Counted from the stretch's first letter, positions 13,459-24,688 are shown. The stretch: DNA of 64,000 nucleotides from Hippophae tibetana (GCA_037013495.1 CM072812.1:79929340-79993339), one strand, 5' to 3'. Numbers and translations: made by a program. The notes: generated by a model not told the origin, from the letters alone.

Positions 13459-14858
13459 TGTAATGTTTGTGAGTGTTGGTGATATTCATAAACAAAATAT
13501 TTGTATGTAATATTAGTTTCTAGGTGTGTCTATCAAGAATTTTTCAATATGAAGAAATTATCGAGTCTCAAAAATCACATCTCATGTATATCTATGTTCT
13601 ATTGCACATTAGATTTCATATTAGACAAATAGAAACATTTTCAAATAGGTCACTTAATCAATCGAGTGGTGACTAGATCAATCGAGCTTAATTAAAACTG
13701 TTGAATTAATTTTTAATATGACTAGATCAATTTAAGCATTAACTTGATAAATTAAGCACTAGATCAATCTACTTATTTCTAAATTAATTAATTTTTTCGC
13801 TAGATCAATTGAGATTTAACTAGATCGATCAAGAAATTCATAGTCGATTAATCGAGGGTCCATACTCGATCGATCGAGTGAGTAGATTTTCAAATTTAAC
13901 CTAATTTTTACTCTAATCAATTATTATTTTGACTATATTTTCCTTATGTTTTTAAGCTCTTCTAAATACTTTTAAGGACAATTTTATAATTAACCTTTTG
14001 TCTAGGGTTTCAACTCATACTATTTATTCATACCATTTACTCATAATTTTTTAACCACACAAAATATTATTCTCTTTATATTAATCTCTCTCTTATTTTG
14101 CAAATATAAGATCATAATTCTTTATAATTTTTTATTTAGTTAATTTATTAAAAATTGGTGATTGTATTTGATTGATTAATAAGCTGAATTGCTTTATGAT
14201 ATTTTGGTCATATTTTCTTATAGCTTTTTCTTTATTTTCGTTCTTGATCATTTGCTTTTATTATTAATTTTTAAAGAAGCTATCTTTGTTGAACTTGTGC
14301 TTAAATTGATTGTTTTATGGTTTCTAGATGATTTCGATTTATTTTATATACTTATTAAATCATCTAGCTAGGATTGTTTATTATTGAATATACTATAGGA
14401 CACTCTTTTCACTTGTGTCATTGTGCTAACTTTTTAGGTGCTAGTTGTACGAGTTTGATTGATCTCATATGACTCGAGTTTATTGGAACGTTGGTCTGAA
14501 TACAAACACATTTTTTTGTAGAAACTGTTATGAAAGTAATAGCTTGTAAATAGATTACTTAAGGGGCATTACCTTGGTGGGTAGTTTGAGTCCTACTCTT
14601 GTAATTAGACCTTATTTGTCATAATGGATTGTTAGGTGGCCCGATGGACTGGTGGTTATCCTTTTTGGTCATTGGTGTGTCTTAGGTTATTTTCACCTTA
14701 AAATCTCGTGTGTTGATATTTATATTTCCACATTACTTTATTTACACGCGATTACATGTCTGGCCGTTCTAAGAAATTTTAATTTTTCATACTTTCATTG
14801 ATATTCTTCTCGATCACCCTCTAGCTTATTAGGTCCATAATTAAAAAAGAAACTTTCA
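13459..14858 (+). repeat. C1 3' LTR
   Basis: 1400 bp, starting TGTAATGTTTGTGAGTG and ending AACTTTCA. It aligns along its length with 8571-9922 but with many differences. The ATCGATC cluster recurs at about 13655-13885. Confidence 0.85.
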
Positions 14859-15915
14859 CTTAATTTAAAGTTTTTCTTTAGATTGAGAGTTGAACAAATT
14901 TTAGTTTATGTAATAGTTGTAGATCCAATTCAATAAAAACTCGGTATTTCTTTTGGAGATTTTCTTGAAATAATTCAAGAAAACTCTATTGAGGTATATT
15001 TTTGTATTCTTATTAGTTATTTTTTATATGTTATTTTTACATGCTATATTTAATCTTCTAATTAATTATTAAATTGAGCATGTCTGGCTAAAATTATGGT
15101 GAGATATTAGTAACGTTGTTACGCTTGTGAAATATTAATTAGGTAAAATATTTTTTCAAAAAATATAATGATTCTAAAATTTTCATTTATAAACCTAAAA
15201 TATGAAAGTTATATTTAAGATTTAATTATCTAAATCTGATTTAGAGTACTATTTTTTTATGAGTGATTTGGTTCATATGTATAATTGAAGTATAAACGTT
15301 ATTTCAAATATTTTTATAATAATTATTATTGAAAGATATATTGACGATATATTTTTCATAATAAATTTAAAATTTGAAAGTCATTTATCATATAATTAAA
15401 TTCTTAAATATAATTTTTACACCTTAATGAAGTTTAAATTATCACGCCTCACCTAAGTAAAACAATTAAATGGTTCTTTTAAAGCATCAAAATTTAATAA
15501 TAAAATCCATTAACATGTCACACATAAGGATTTGGTTTATTATTGATAAAAAAATGATCTCTATCCTAAGATATTTTCATACAAAAATGAGATAATCGAT
15601 AATCTTAATTCAAATTTTTAATAATTTATTTAATATTTAACGAGCATAACCAACTAGATAATACATCCCATAAGTTTTTCACAACATAATAAATATCTAA
15701 ATGCCTGAATATTTATTGAATCTGTCTTTATTTTGTTGTGATTATATTAGGATTTCAACCCAAATTTTGTAACAAAATCTTTAGGTTTTATTTTCATTTT
15801 TAAGAATTTATTGAATAGTTTAGAAACCAAATGATTCCTCTTTAGACTGACCTTGGAGTATATTTATCATTTTCTATAATTGATTCGTGCATTTGAGAGC
15901 ATTTTGAAATTTTTA
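14859..15915 (+). repeat. A4: diverged plus-strand Athila LTR remnant
   Basis: The order of motifs matches the R-U5 half of the A6/A7 LTRs. There is a GATCCAATTCAATAAA stretch (compare GATTCAATAAATGGGAG) and GTAACGTTGTTACGCTTGTG. Near 15870 it reads GACCTTGGAGTATATTTATC, then GATTCGTGCATTTGAGAG. It is much more diverged than the other LTRs, so it is old. Its U3 side is not identifiable; C1 may have inserted into it. Confidence 0.65.
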
Positions 15916-15921
15916 CAAAAT

Positions 15922-17509
15922 CTATATGTAAAATTGTTTGTGCATTATCGTCATCCCACACATATTGTTTAGCAATCTTCTTGAGTTTGAATTTGCTTGC
16001 TTGTGATAAGCCTTATGGGAAATATTTTGTGACCAAGTAAACATTGTGGTCTTAAGTAGATGCTCATCTAGAAAGTTCTCACTTCTTAGAACTAAATCTT
16101 CTACTTGAATTAATCCTTTGAGATAATCTAGTACTAACATTTTCACTTCATTTTTTTTATCTTTGATTTCAAGGTTAAATTCTTGTAGAAGAATAATCCA
16201 TCTTATTAGCCTTGGCTTGGCATCTTTAGTCATGAGTGAGTACCTAAGAATTGCATTATCAGAGAAAATTGTTACTTTAGTTCCAATTATGTATGATCAA
16301 GTTTTTTCTAAAGCCAAAATTATAGGTAAAAACTCTTGCTATGTTAGGGAGTAATTGAGTTGGGCATCGTTTAAATTTTGTGATGCATAATGTATGGCAT
16401 TTAGTACCTTTCCAACCCTTTGTCCCAAAATAGTTTCAAATTCATAGTCACTTGTGTTACATATCTACTCAAATAGTAAACTCCAACTAGATGGCTTAAT
16501 GATAGGTGTTGTGGTTAAATGTTATTGCAATCTATTAAATGCTTTGAGACACACTTCATTGAAAACAAGTACTACATATTTTTGGAGCAAATGGCATAGA
16601 TGCCTTGCTATTTTTGAGAAATCTTGTATAAATCTTCGATAGAATTCTACATGACCAAGAAAAGAACTAACCTCTCTCACACAAGTAGGACGTGGTAAGG
16701 AACAAATAAGATCTATATGAAATTCATTCCCTTAAATGATATTACATACCTTAGAACTATACCTTGATCTACCATAAAATTACATTTTTCCAATTAAGTA
16801 CAAGGTTAGTTTCTACGTATCTCTCTTGAATTAATGTAAGGTTACTGAGGTAGTTATCAAATGAATCTAAATATAAAGTATAATCATCCATAAACACTTC
16901 TATAATGCTCTCTATAAAATCGAAAAAATACTTATCATACACCTCTGGAATGTGATAGGGGCATTACAAAAGACAAATGACATATGTCTATAAGCGAGGT
17001 TCGAAAGGGGCAAGTGAATGTTGTCTTCTCTTATTCTTATGGTGCAATGTCAATCTGATTATAATTTAAAAAACCATTAAGAAAATAATAGTAAGTATGG
17101 CCTGTTAAATGCTCAAGTATTAGATCAATAAAAGGTAATGGAAAATGATCTTTATGAGTCATAGATTTGAGCTTTCAAAAATTAGTGCAAATTTTCCATC
17201 CGGTTTGGAGTCAGGTAGGAATCAAATCATTATTCTCATTCATCACCATTATAACTCCTAACTTATTTGGAACCATTTGGACTGTACTAACTAGCTTGCT
17301 GTCTAGAATTGAAAATATTACATCCATTTTAAATAGCTTGATAACTTATTTCTTAACCACTTCCATCATTAGCGAATTCACTCACCTTTGTGGGTCTCTT
17401 GTTGGGTTGGCGTCATTTTCAAGTAATATTATTTGCATGCATATAGGGCCACCGATTCCCTTAATGTCAGCAATTGTCTACCTAATCGCTGATTTGTATT
17501 ATCTCAAAA
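15922..17509 (-). pseudogene. A1 RT/RNase H relic
   Basis: Reading leftward on the minus strand, pieces recall Athila pol. They include an I(A)DIKGIG...ICMH segment at the protease-RT junction near 17400-17500, an RT core in the middle, and the RNase H end near 15940-16233 with [18 protein letters not shown] and RNase H copy the element RNA into DNA. It is heavily broken. Its 5' side continues at 33162, across A5. Confidence 0.7.
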
Positions 17510-17514
17510 CACGG
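17510..17514 (+). repeat. A5 target-site duplication, left copy
   Basis: CACGG, identical to 33157-33161. The two copies flank the A5 LTR ends exactly and fix its borders. Confidence 0.9.
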
Positions 17515-19517
17515 TGTTGTCTGTTTTACAACACACAAAAAACGTGCAAGTATACACGGTCACAAGTAATAATATGATAAATAAATTATCGTTCCCACAG
17601 AGAAATGTTACCAACTCTTGTTAATTACTAAAATTATTTAAACCTAATTTTATTCAAACAATCAATAATTTTATGCAGTTTGACTTAATCAAAAATTTTG
17701 TTTCTTTTTAACAATTTTTATGAAGATTCTAGGATTGCAGTTTACCCAAATTAATTCACTTGAATATTTTATTCTCTCTTGATTTATGGTCTCATGTTTT
17801 AAGTTATTAACCAAGAACTCCTAATTTATCCATATATCTCTTTCAAGCTCCATACAGACACATCCAGTTAAAATGATTCACTATATTCCTATGAGAATTA
17901 ATTTCAACTAGATTTATTAAGTTCTGAGTTCTCAAAAAGTTACACATATTATAAAAGTATATTTCTATCCCTTATGTATATACGTTATTTTATCCCGAGC
18001 AACACACAAAAATTCCTTTTTCAAGTTTATTTAAGTGACACATATCAGTTAATTAATCTTCCGATAATTAAAAGCATTTAAAGCAGGTAAAATAAACAAG
18101 TTAAAACAGTTCCACAAATCATTCAAAAATAATTACTTCAAGTTTCATAATTTACGTAACACTCCAATCCTAGAACAAATAGATTAGTTCATAGCAGAAA
18201 TTAAAATTACAACACCACAAAAATAAAACATTGCAGAGAAACAAAAATTAAAAGAAAATGAGTTAGGAGAAACTCTTTCACGATTCCTCAATGAAAAATA
18301 ATTTCTTCCATTTCCTTCTTCTTCATCAACCTCTTTCTCTGTAATTTCCCTAAGATAATACACAACAAAAATGTCAAAATAAAATTTTCTGCGTGTAAAA
18401 GAGACACGCAGAGAGGAAAAATGAAAACTTCTTAAGAGGAAATAATTAAAGAAAACCAGAGAACTGGAAAATCCTTGAAAAATTTGAGAGAGAACTCTCT
18501 GCTCAAAATAATGAAAAACGAAGAAGAGGTATTCTACAAAAAACTAAAACAAAACCAAAAACGTGTCAAAATTAAAATTTCCGTAACATATATCCCCCAC
18601 TTTTAAATTATTCCTTTTATTTTATTTTATTATATTAGTGGGGGACACAAATAAATGGGGGGGAAATAAAAAAACATCACGCGTGAAAACAATTCTGTGC
18701 GTTTCTAATGTTTTTTTCTTCTACGCATGCCACGTGTCGCCATGTGATTGGCTACGAGAAATTCAAAGATATGTGTCAGCATTTCATTGGACGGGTAGGT
18801 CTGGCTCATGGAGAAACGATGGAGCGCAACACACGCGATTTTGTCGAAGAGTGGCTCTGTGCGCGACAGCTGGATCCACGTGCTTCAATCTGGACCGTTC
18901 AACTGATCCAACGGTGAGCGATGTGCCGCGGGGAAATTCTACGCAGTGGACATGTGGGCCCACCCTGCACGCCAGTGGGCCCCACTCGGGCGCCGAGCCG
19001 CGTGAAACAGAATCTGCGCCCACGCGATTTTGTCGGGTGTGATTTGGATGCGTGAATCTCAGCCGTTTCTTCTTTGATCAGACGGTCCACGTTTAGCGCG
19101 TGGGTATGGCACGTGGTTTTTCTCACCTGCGCAGAAAAATATACTTTCTTAATTGCATTTTGACCCACAAATGTATTTCAAATTACATTTTCAACTTTCT
19201 TTAATTACAGTTTAGCTCTTTTCTAATTTAAATTAAATTTTTAAACTTTTAATAATTAAAATTATGACCGATTTAAATTTAAATTATATTTTTGACTTTT
19301 ATAAATTGCAATTAAACACTCTTTTATTTGAAATTATATTTTTGGACACAAATTTGCAATTAAGTACGTTTTCGATACAAATTATTTAATTTTTATTAAA
19401 AAATATAAAAAACAGTAAATACTAATTTATTCATCGAAAATTAACTAAAATTATTAAGAATATAGAAATTATAATTAATAAAATAGGTGAAAATAACTAT
19501 ATAAAATACAGTTATCA
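17515..19517 (-). repeat. A5 3' LTR
   Basis: 2003 bp, nearly identical to 31153-33156. It contains a GC-rich island (about 18640-19130) with ACGTG boxes and a 15-base direct repeat, CACGCGATTTTGTCG, near 18832 and 19021. Confidence 0.92.
18720..19125 (-). promoter_or_regulatory. A5 LTR GC island with ABRE/G-box motifs
   Basis: GCCACGTGTC near 18729-18738 (GACACGTGGC on the element's strand, the ABRE/G-box consensus), CCACGTGC near 18874 and GCACGTGG near 19110. The island is strikingly GC-rich against the AT-rich surroundings. A role in stress- or ABA-responsive transcription is inference from the motif class. Confidence 0.4.
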
Positions 19518-20126
19518 ACACACCCAAATTTAAGTTTTTGCTAGTCCTCGAGCAAAAAGAAAGAAAAAAAAACAAAGATAACTGCATTTAAAATAATAAT
19601 TTTCAAAATATTTCTTTTTAATCATTCCAAATTACATAACTCAAAGAAATAAAAGAATTTTATCTAAGTATCAAAATCAATTTAAAAATATATTCCATTT
19701 TCACAATAAATTGTAGTTTTGTGTGAAGTCTTTTCATATTTCATCACATGCAATCCGGATCAGTTTATGCAAATATAAAATCAAACCGATTTTAATGAAA
19801 TCATAAATCTCATACGTTTATTTTTCATTTCTCTCTCCACTAATGTAGACAAACACAACCAAAAATCAATAGGACTTTATTAAGCTTGTAATGTATGACT
19901 TAGGTAAAGGTAGGATAAAAGATATATTTAGCTCAATTTTTCCTAAACAAAATTTTAGGATTGAAACAAGAGATCTTCTATCATCCCAATAAATACTTCC
20001 CAATTTGGGATTTAACATAACATACAATAATTTTTTTTTTCTGTTTTTTTAGAATCTTTTTTTTTCAAGTATCCTTTTTTTTCCGATATATCATTAAATA
20101 TTTACTAACAATTGTCACATGTTAGT
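19518..20126 (-). other. A5 3' untranslated tail and PPT
   Basis: AT-rich and non-coding. Next to the 3' LTR lie the purine tract and, at 19535-19558, the stem-loop TTTTTGCT/AGCAAAAA that matches the pre-PPT hairpin of the other Athila elements. Confidence 0.7.
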
Positions 20127-21164
20127 TCAATAAGAAAAATAGACATATCTCTGCACACATATATATTTTTTTAAGTAGGCTTTTGAAATGAAATAAAAAT
20201 ATATATATAAACTTTGAAGCTCAAAGGGGTATACTATGGATAAAGCATGTAAAGGTAGAGACAAACGGCTCCATGAAATCAATTCCCCAGACATCAAATA
20301 TTTCTTCTGTTGGAAAGACATTTCAGGTGGGAGCACATTGCTTACAATATAATTAACATAGTCTGCGTACCATGGCACACTTCTATGATCTAAGAAAAAT
20401 AGTCGCTCATCAAGAAAAGTCTCACCAATGATTGTCTTGTCTACGACTCCATTATTATTCTCCAATCTCGATAGATGATCAGCCACTTGATTTTCGGTTC
20501 CCTTTTTATCCTTGAACTCCAAATCAAATTCTTGTAGTAGGAGGATCCATCTATTCAATCTCGGTTTTGCATCTTTCTTAGCCATAAGATATTTTATAGC
20601 AGAATGGTCCGTATAAACTGTCACCTTAGTGCCGATTAGGTAGGAACGAAACATTTCAAAAGCATATACAACAGCATGTAATTCTTTTTCAGTGGTAGCA
20701 TAATTCAGTTGAGCTTCGGTCAAAGTTTTGCTGGCATAGTAAATGGCATGGAAAACTCTCTTTTTTCGTTGTCCTAAAATAGCTCCTACCGCAAAATTAT
20801 TGGCATCACACATTAGCTCGAAAGGTAGGTTCCAATCTGGTGCAATAATGATGGGAGCCGTGATCAACTTTTCTTTCAAAACCTGGAAAGCTTCAAAACA
20901 ATCTTTGTCAAATGTGAATTTTGTATCTTTCTCCAAAAGGTTGCAAAAAGGCTGAGATATCTTGGAGAAATCCTTTCTGAATCGCCTATAAAATCCTGCA
21001 TGACTAAGAAAACTTCTAATTCCTTTCACCGAGGTTGGAGGCGGTAGTTTCTCAATGGTTTCAATATTTGCCCTATCCACTTCAATTCCTTTTGACGAAA
21101 TTAAATGGTCGAGAACAACACCTTCTTCTACCATGAAGTGGCACTTTTCCCAATTTAAAACCAA
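20127..21164 (-). pseudogene. A5 RT (3' part), RNase H and start of integrase
   Basis: The 345-residue frame covers the RT connection region ([16 protein letters not shown]), the RNase H domain ([18 protein letters not shown], then [20 protein letters not shown], then [11 protein letters not shown]) and the tether before integrase ([12 protein letters not shown]). These are typical Athila sequences. RNase H removes the RNA template during reverse transcription. The RT 5' part lies at 28494-29103 on the other side of A6. As part of an incomplete pol it is a fossil. Confidence 0.9.
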
Positions 21165-21185
21165 GTTTGTTTCTTCGCATTTTTA

Positions 21186-21190
21186 TAAGA
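21186..21190 (+). repeat. A6 target-site duplication, left copy
   Basis: TAAGA, identical to 28489-28493 next to the other end of A6. It proves that A6 inserted as one unit into the RT region of A5. Confidence 0.93.
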
Positions 21191-23114
21191 TGATGAGTGC
21201 TCAAAAAGCACTAAAATAACCATGATTTTATGCAAATTAATTGATTAAAAATATATATATATTTATATGTTTTATCATATATTTATATAAATTTGTCTTT
21301 TTCGGAATCACGGGTATTTTTATTGTTTTTCAGGTATTTTGGCTTAAAAATGCAACTTAAAGACTCAAAGAAGAATACTGGAAGCAATACATCACAAATA
21401 TATTAATAAATAAATGGGGAAAGGTCAACAAATATGGAAAAATTTGACAAAATGGGTCAAAAAGGACAAAAATGTCAAAAAGGAGAAAAACGCGCCGCCG
21501 CGCCCCACCGCCCAGCTCCGCCCCAAGCTGCGCACGCGGGCACTGTTCATCCGCGCAGCACTGCGCGCGGGGGTACTATTCATCCGCGCGTGCCGACACC
21601 CATTTTTCACGTGCAACCGCCCCATGACGTCAGCATGACGTCATTAATGACCTCAGCAATTCCAATACGCGTTTTTACATTTTTTTAACATTTTTTTACT
21701 CATTTTTTCTCTCCATCCTCACCTATAAATACCCCCCTTCCCTTCACTTCAAAACACACCTAAAAACACCTCCAAATACATTCTTTTCTCTCTTTTCTTA
21801 GATTTTTAGGATTCTTTAGTTTTTCTTAGTTTTTCTTATGTTTTCTTAGTTTTTAGCTTTTCTTAGTTAATTTCTCTTAGATTTAGAGTTCTTCCCTTTT
21901 TGGGAAGAACTAGTTATGTTTTTGTAATATTTTAGCTCTTTGATTCAATAAATGGGAGTGCAAATTCCGCTTGGAGTTTTTCCAGCAACGGGAATAGCGT
22001 CGAAGTTCTGTAAGGATTTTATTTTCTTTACAGTTATTTTTTATGCTTTATTCTTACATGTTATATTTAATTTGTCTGTGATTAAATTTAACTGTGCTGG
22101 CTGTTTATAATCATGATGTAATAATAACGTTGTTATGCTTGCGAAATATTAAATAGGTGAAAATTTCTAAAATGAATTGATTTTATTTTTATTCAAGATT
22201 TTTATATTAAGAATGTTAGAGAGAAATATATTATTTTTCATTACAAACTTAAAACTGAAAATTAGATTTTAAGGTTTAGTTATCCGGTCTGATTTAGAGT
22301 AGTGCTCTTTTATTTGATGGTACAATCGCCCGGTAGTTAGAGTGAAGCTCTATTTCAAAAGTTTTTATAAGAATTATTATCTGAAAATGTATTGACGACA
22401 TGTTTTCAGTAGTGGTTTTAAAACTTGAAAGTTAGTACTCGGATAACTAAATTCTTAGGTTTAATTTGGACACCTTGAATAAAGTTTAAACTATCTAACC
22501 CCACCAAAGGTGGCATTTAAATGGTTCATTTTCAATCTCTTAGAAAAAGGAATTAATTTAATTAGGCAAATTAGTTATCAACCCCACCCATAGGTGTTAA
22601 TTGATTTTTTTAGTTAACAAAGAATATCTAACCCCACCAAAGGTGGTATTCATACAAAAAAGGGAGAATCAATAAATATCAATTCATATCTTTAATAACC
22701 TAGATAATATGAGCAAGCATAATTAACTTAGTTATTATATCCATAAATACTCCGCCATTATAAATGATAAAATTTGCATAAATGTTTATTGAATCTATGT
22801 TTATTTTTATGTAAGTAGATTAAAAACACAAAAACCCCAAAATATCGTGACAGGATGTTTAGGATTTAATTTCGTTTTTAGAAGTTTGAATAATAAATTA
22901 AAAACCACACACATTCCTTCCTTAGATCGACCTTGGGAGTATACTTATCATTTTCTTCGAAATGATTCGTGCACTTGCGAGAGTTTTATAAATATTAAAA
23001 CCAAAGTATTGGCAAGAATCGGCGATGCCGTTTTTCGCTAATCAAGTTTTTGGCGCCGTTGCCGGGGATTTGGTAATCAAGTTTTTGGCACCGTTTCCGG
23101 GGATTTGGTCATCA
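21191..23114 (+). repeat. A6 5' LTR
   Basis: 1924 bp, from TGATGAGTGC to GGTCATCA. Its last 74 bases (23041-23114) are two 35-base units, each containing a copy of the tRNA-Asp primer site, plus a closing ATCA. The true primer site follows outside. Confidence 0.92.
21608..21730 (+). promoter_or_regulatory. A6 LTR promoter: G-box, as-1-like pair, TATA
   Basis: CACGTG at 21608-21613, TGACGTCA at 21625-21632 and 21636-21643, and CTATAAAT at 21723-21730. The pair of TGACG boxes starts 11 bases apart, close to the 12-base spacing of as-1. The 3' LTR has the same arrangement with a few base changes. Transcription would start some 30 bases after the TATA box. Confidence 0.55.
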
Positions 23115-23138
23115 AGTTTTTGGCGCCGTTGCCGGGGA
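23041..23138 (+). repeat. Triplicated primer-site unit at the A6 5' LTR border
   Basis: Three consecutive units begin with ATCAAGTTTTTGG at 23041, 23076 and 23111. Each contains TGGCGCCGTTGCCGGGGA or a near copy, complementary to the 3' end of plant tRNA-Asp. The first two lie inside the LTR and the third (23121-23138) is the working primer site. The 3' LTR carries the same two units before 28488. Confidence 0.92.
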
Positions 23139-24210
23139 AGGAATAGCGGTTTTTAAATTATTTATCAAAATTTTAAAAACATTTTTGTGGTGTAAATCAT
23201 TGTGATTTTTTTAATAATAAAAAATAATAATCAAATTTCAAATTTCATAAGAAATAAGAAATAAAAATAAAAAAAATAAAAAAATAAAAAATAAAAAAAT
23301 AATTTTTTTTTAATTGTAAAATAATTTAGAAATTTGAAATTTGAAGTAAAATTTTTTACCGTTCATGAATAGTAAAAAAAACAAATATTTTAAAACTTAA
23401 AAACATAAAAAAAAATTTAAGATAAAAAATAGTATAGTGTAAATAGTCAAATAAAATTACCGTTCATGAATAGTAAAAAAAAATAAAAAAAAAATTTAAG
23501 TTAATAAGAAATAATATAGCGTGAATAGTAAAATAAAATTACCGTTCATGAATAGTAAAAAAAAATAAAAAGTAAAAAAAAAAAATTTAAAATTTCAAAA
23601 ATTTTAAGTTGAAATAAATAAATAAAATTTATAGTGTAGATAGCAAAATAAAATTACAATTCATGAATAGTAAAAAAAAAATTGAAAAAAAAATAATAAA
23701 TAAAAAAAAACTTAATTTTTAATTTTCATTTAATTTTAAGTTTTTATTTAAAATCTTAACTTTATTTTATTTTATTTTATTTTATTTCAATTTTAATTTT
23801 ATTTATTTTTATTTTTATTTTTATTTTTATTTTTATTTAATTTTTATTTTTTTTTCTTTAACTATTTTTTTCTCTTAATTTTTATTTATCTTAATTAACT
23901 TAGATTTTTCATTAACTTAATTAACTTAAATTTTTAGTTTACTTAACTTAATTAACTTAACTTTTTAATTAACTTAGATTATTTTTTAACTTAACTAACT
24001 TAGATTTTTAACTTAGCTTTTTAATTAACTTAACTTAATTAACTTGAACTTTTTAATTAACTTTGATTAACTTAGTTTTTTTTAATTAATTTAGATTTTT
24101 TTACTTAACCAACTTAGCTTTTTAATTAAATTAGATTTTTATTAACTTAATTAACTTAGATTTTTTACTTAACTAAACTTAATTAACTTAATTTTAATAG
24201 AATGAAAAGT
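23139..24210 (+). repeat. A6 leader: AT-rich tandem repeats
   Basis: Non-coding. The motif TTCATGAATAGTAAAA recurs four times (near 23362, 23463, 23545 and 23660), with similar spacers (ATAGTGTAAATAG and variants), giving a loose tandem array of about 80-110 bases per unit. From about 23870 to 24190 there is a degenerate array of TTAACTTAATTAACTTAG words. No protein is encoded. Confidence 0.75.
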
Positions 24211-24230
24211 AAAGATCTAAGGGAGTTCTG

Positions 24231-24342
24231 TCTAGGAGACTAGTTCTTGGAAGCCTTTGTGCCACTAGTCTTTCCTGGGAACGTTGCTCTGTCTAGGAGG
24301 ATGGTATTTAAGGAGCCTTTGCCCCACCATTCTTTCCTGGGA
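24231..24342 (+). other. A6 tandem hairpin pair
   Basis: Two consecutive predicted RNA stem-loops. The first has arms TCTAGGAG-ACTAGT (24231-24244) and ACTAGT-CTTTCCTGGGA (24264-24280). The second has arms TCTAGGAG-GATGGT (24292-24305) and ACCATT-CTTTCCTGGGA (24326-24342). The outer sequences are identical, while the inner six bases differ between the two yet pair within each. Loops are 19-20 bases. A cis-acting role such as RNA packaging or dimerisation is a plausible inference. Confidence 0.7.
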
Positions 24343-24688
24343 GTACTCTTGGTTAATACTAATTATGTTATTTTAACCTTAAAAAAAAAATAATAAAAAA
24401 AAAAAATTTGAAACTATCTCAAAAATTTTAAAGTTTTAATTACAATCTCAAGAGTTAGTTTCTTTGCTTGATCTAGGTACAATTGTGTTATGATGCCTTA
24501 ATTATTTGATTTGCACCTAGATTTATCTAAAACCCTCAAGCATGCCCTTAGTTTTTGGTACAGAAAAATTTAAAAATCAATAGGGCATGTTTGAAATAGT
24601 ATAGGTAGACAACCTTGTCTTACTTGTAGGTTCGATTGACTCAATGATGAGGGGACATTGAGTTTACTTAAAAGGCAATCCCCAAGTT

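Larger units (their letters stand above)
8571..14858 (+). mobile_element. C1: Ty1/copia element with gag only (TR-GAG-like)
   Basis: Two direct LTRs (8571-9922 and 13459-14858) enclose about 3.5 kb. A primer site resembling the initiator tRNA-Met type (TGGTATTAAAGC) lies at 9925-9936, and a purine tract (AAGGGAGAGA) precedes the 3' LTR. Flanks CTTAG and CTTAA are a probable five-base target duplication with one change. Gag-like sequence is present, but no protease, integrase, RT or RNase H could be recognised in the 1.7 kb after gag. The LTRs differ by well over 10 percent by eye, so it is old. The gag is broken in several places. The gag resembles SIRE/Maximus-type proteins, with modest certainty. 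Confidence 0.8.

Noticed and set aside
18638-19168. Overlapping ORFs on both strands in the A5 LTR (also 32278-32807)
   Set aside because: Open frames come from the GC-rich composition of the island; no domain, no start context, and they sit in LTR sequence.
23041-23138. A tRNA-Asp gene
   Set aside because: Only the 18 bases complementary to the tRNA 3' end are present, in primer-site position; no cloverleaf is there.
23358-23680. CRISPR-like array
   Set aside because: Repeat spacing is uneven, spacers resemble each other, there are no cas genes, and the context is a plant retroelement leader.
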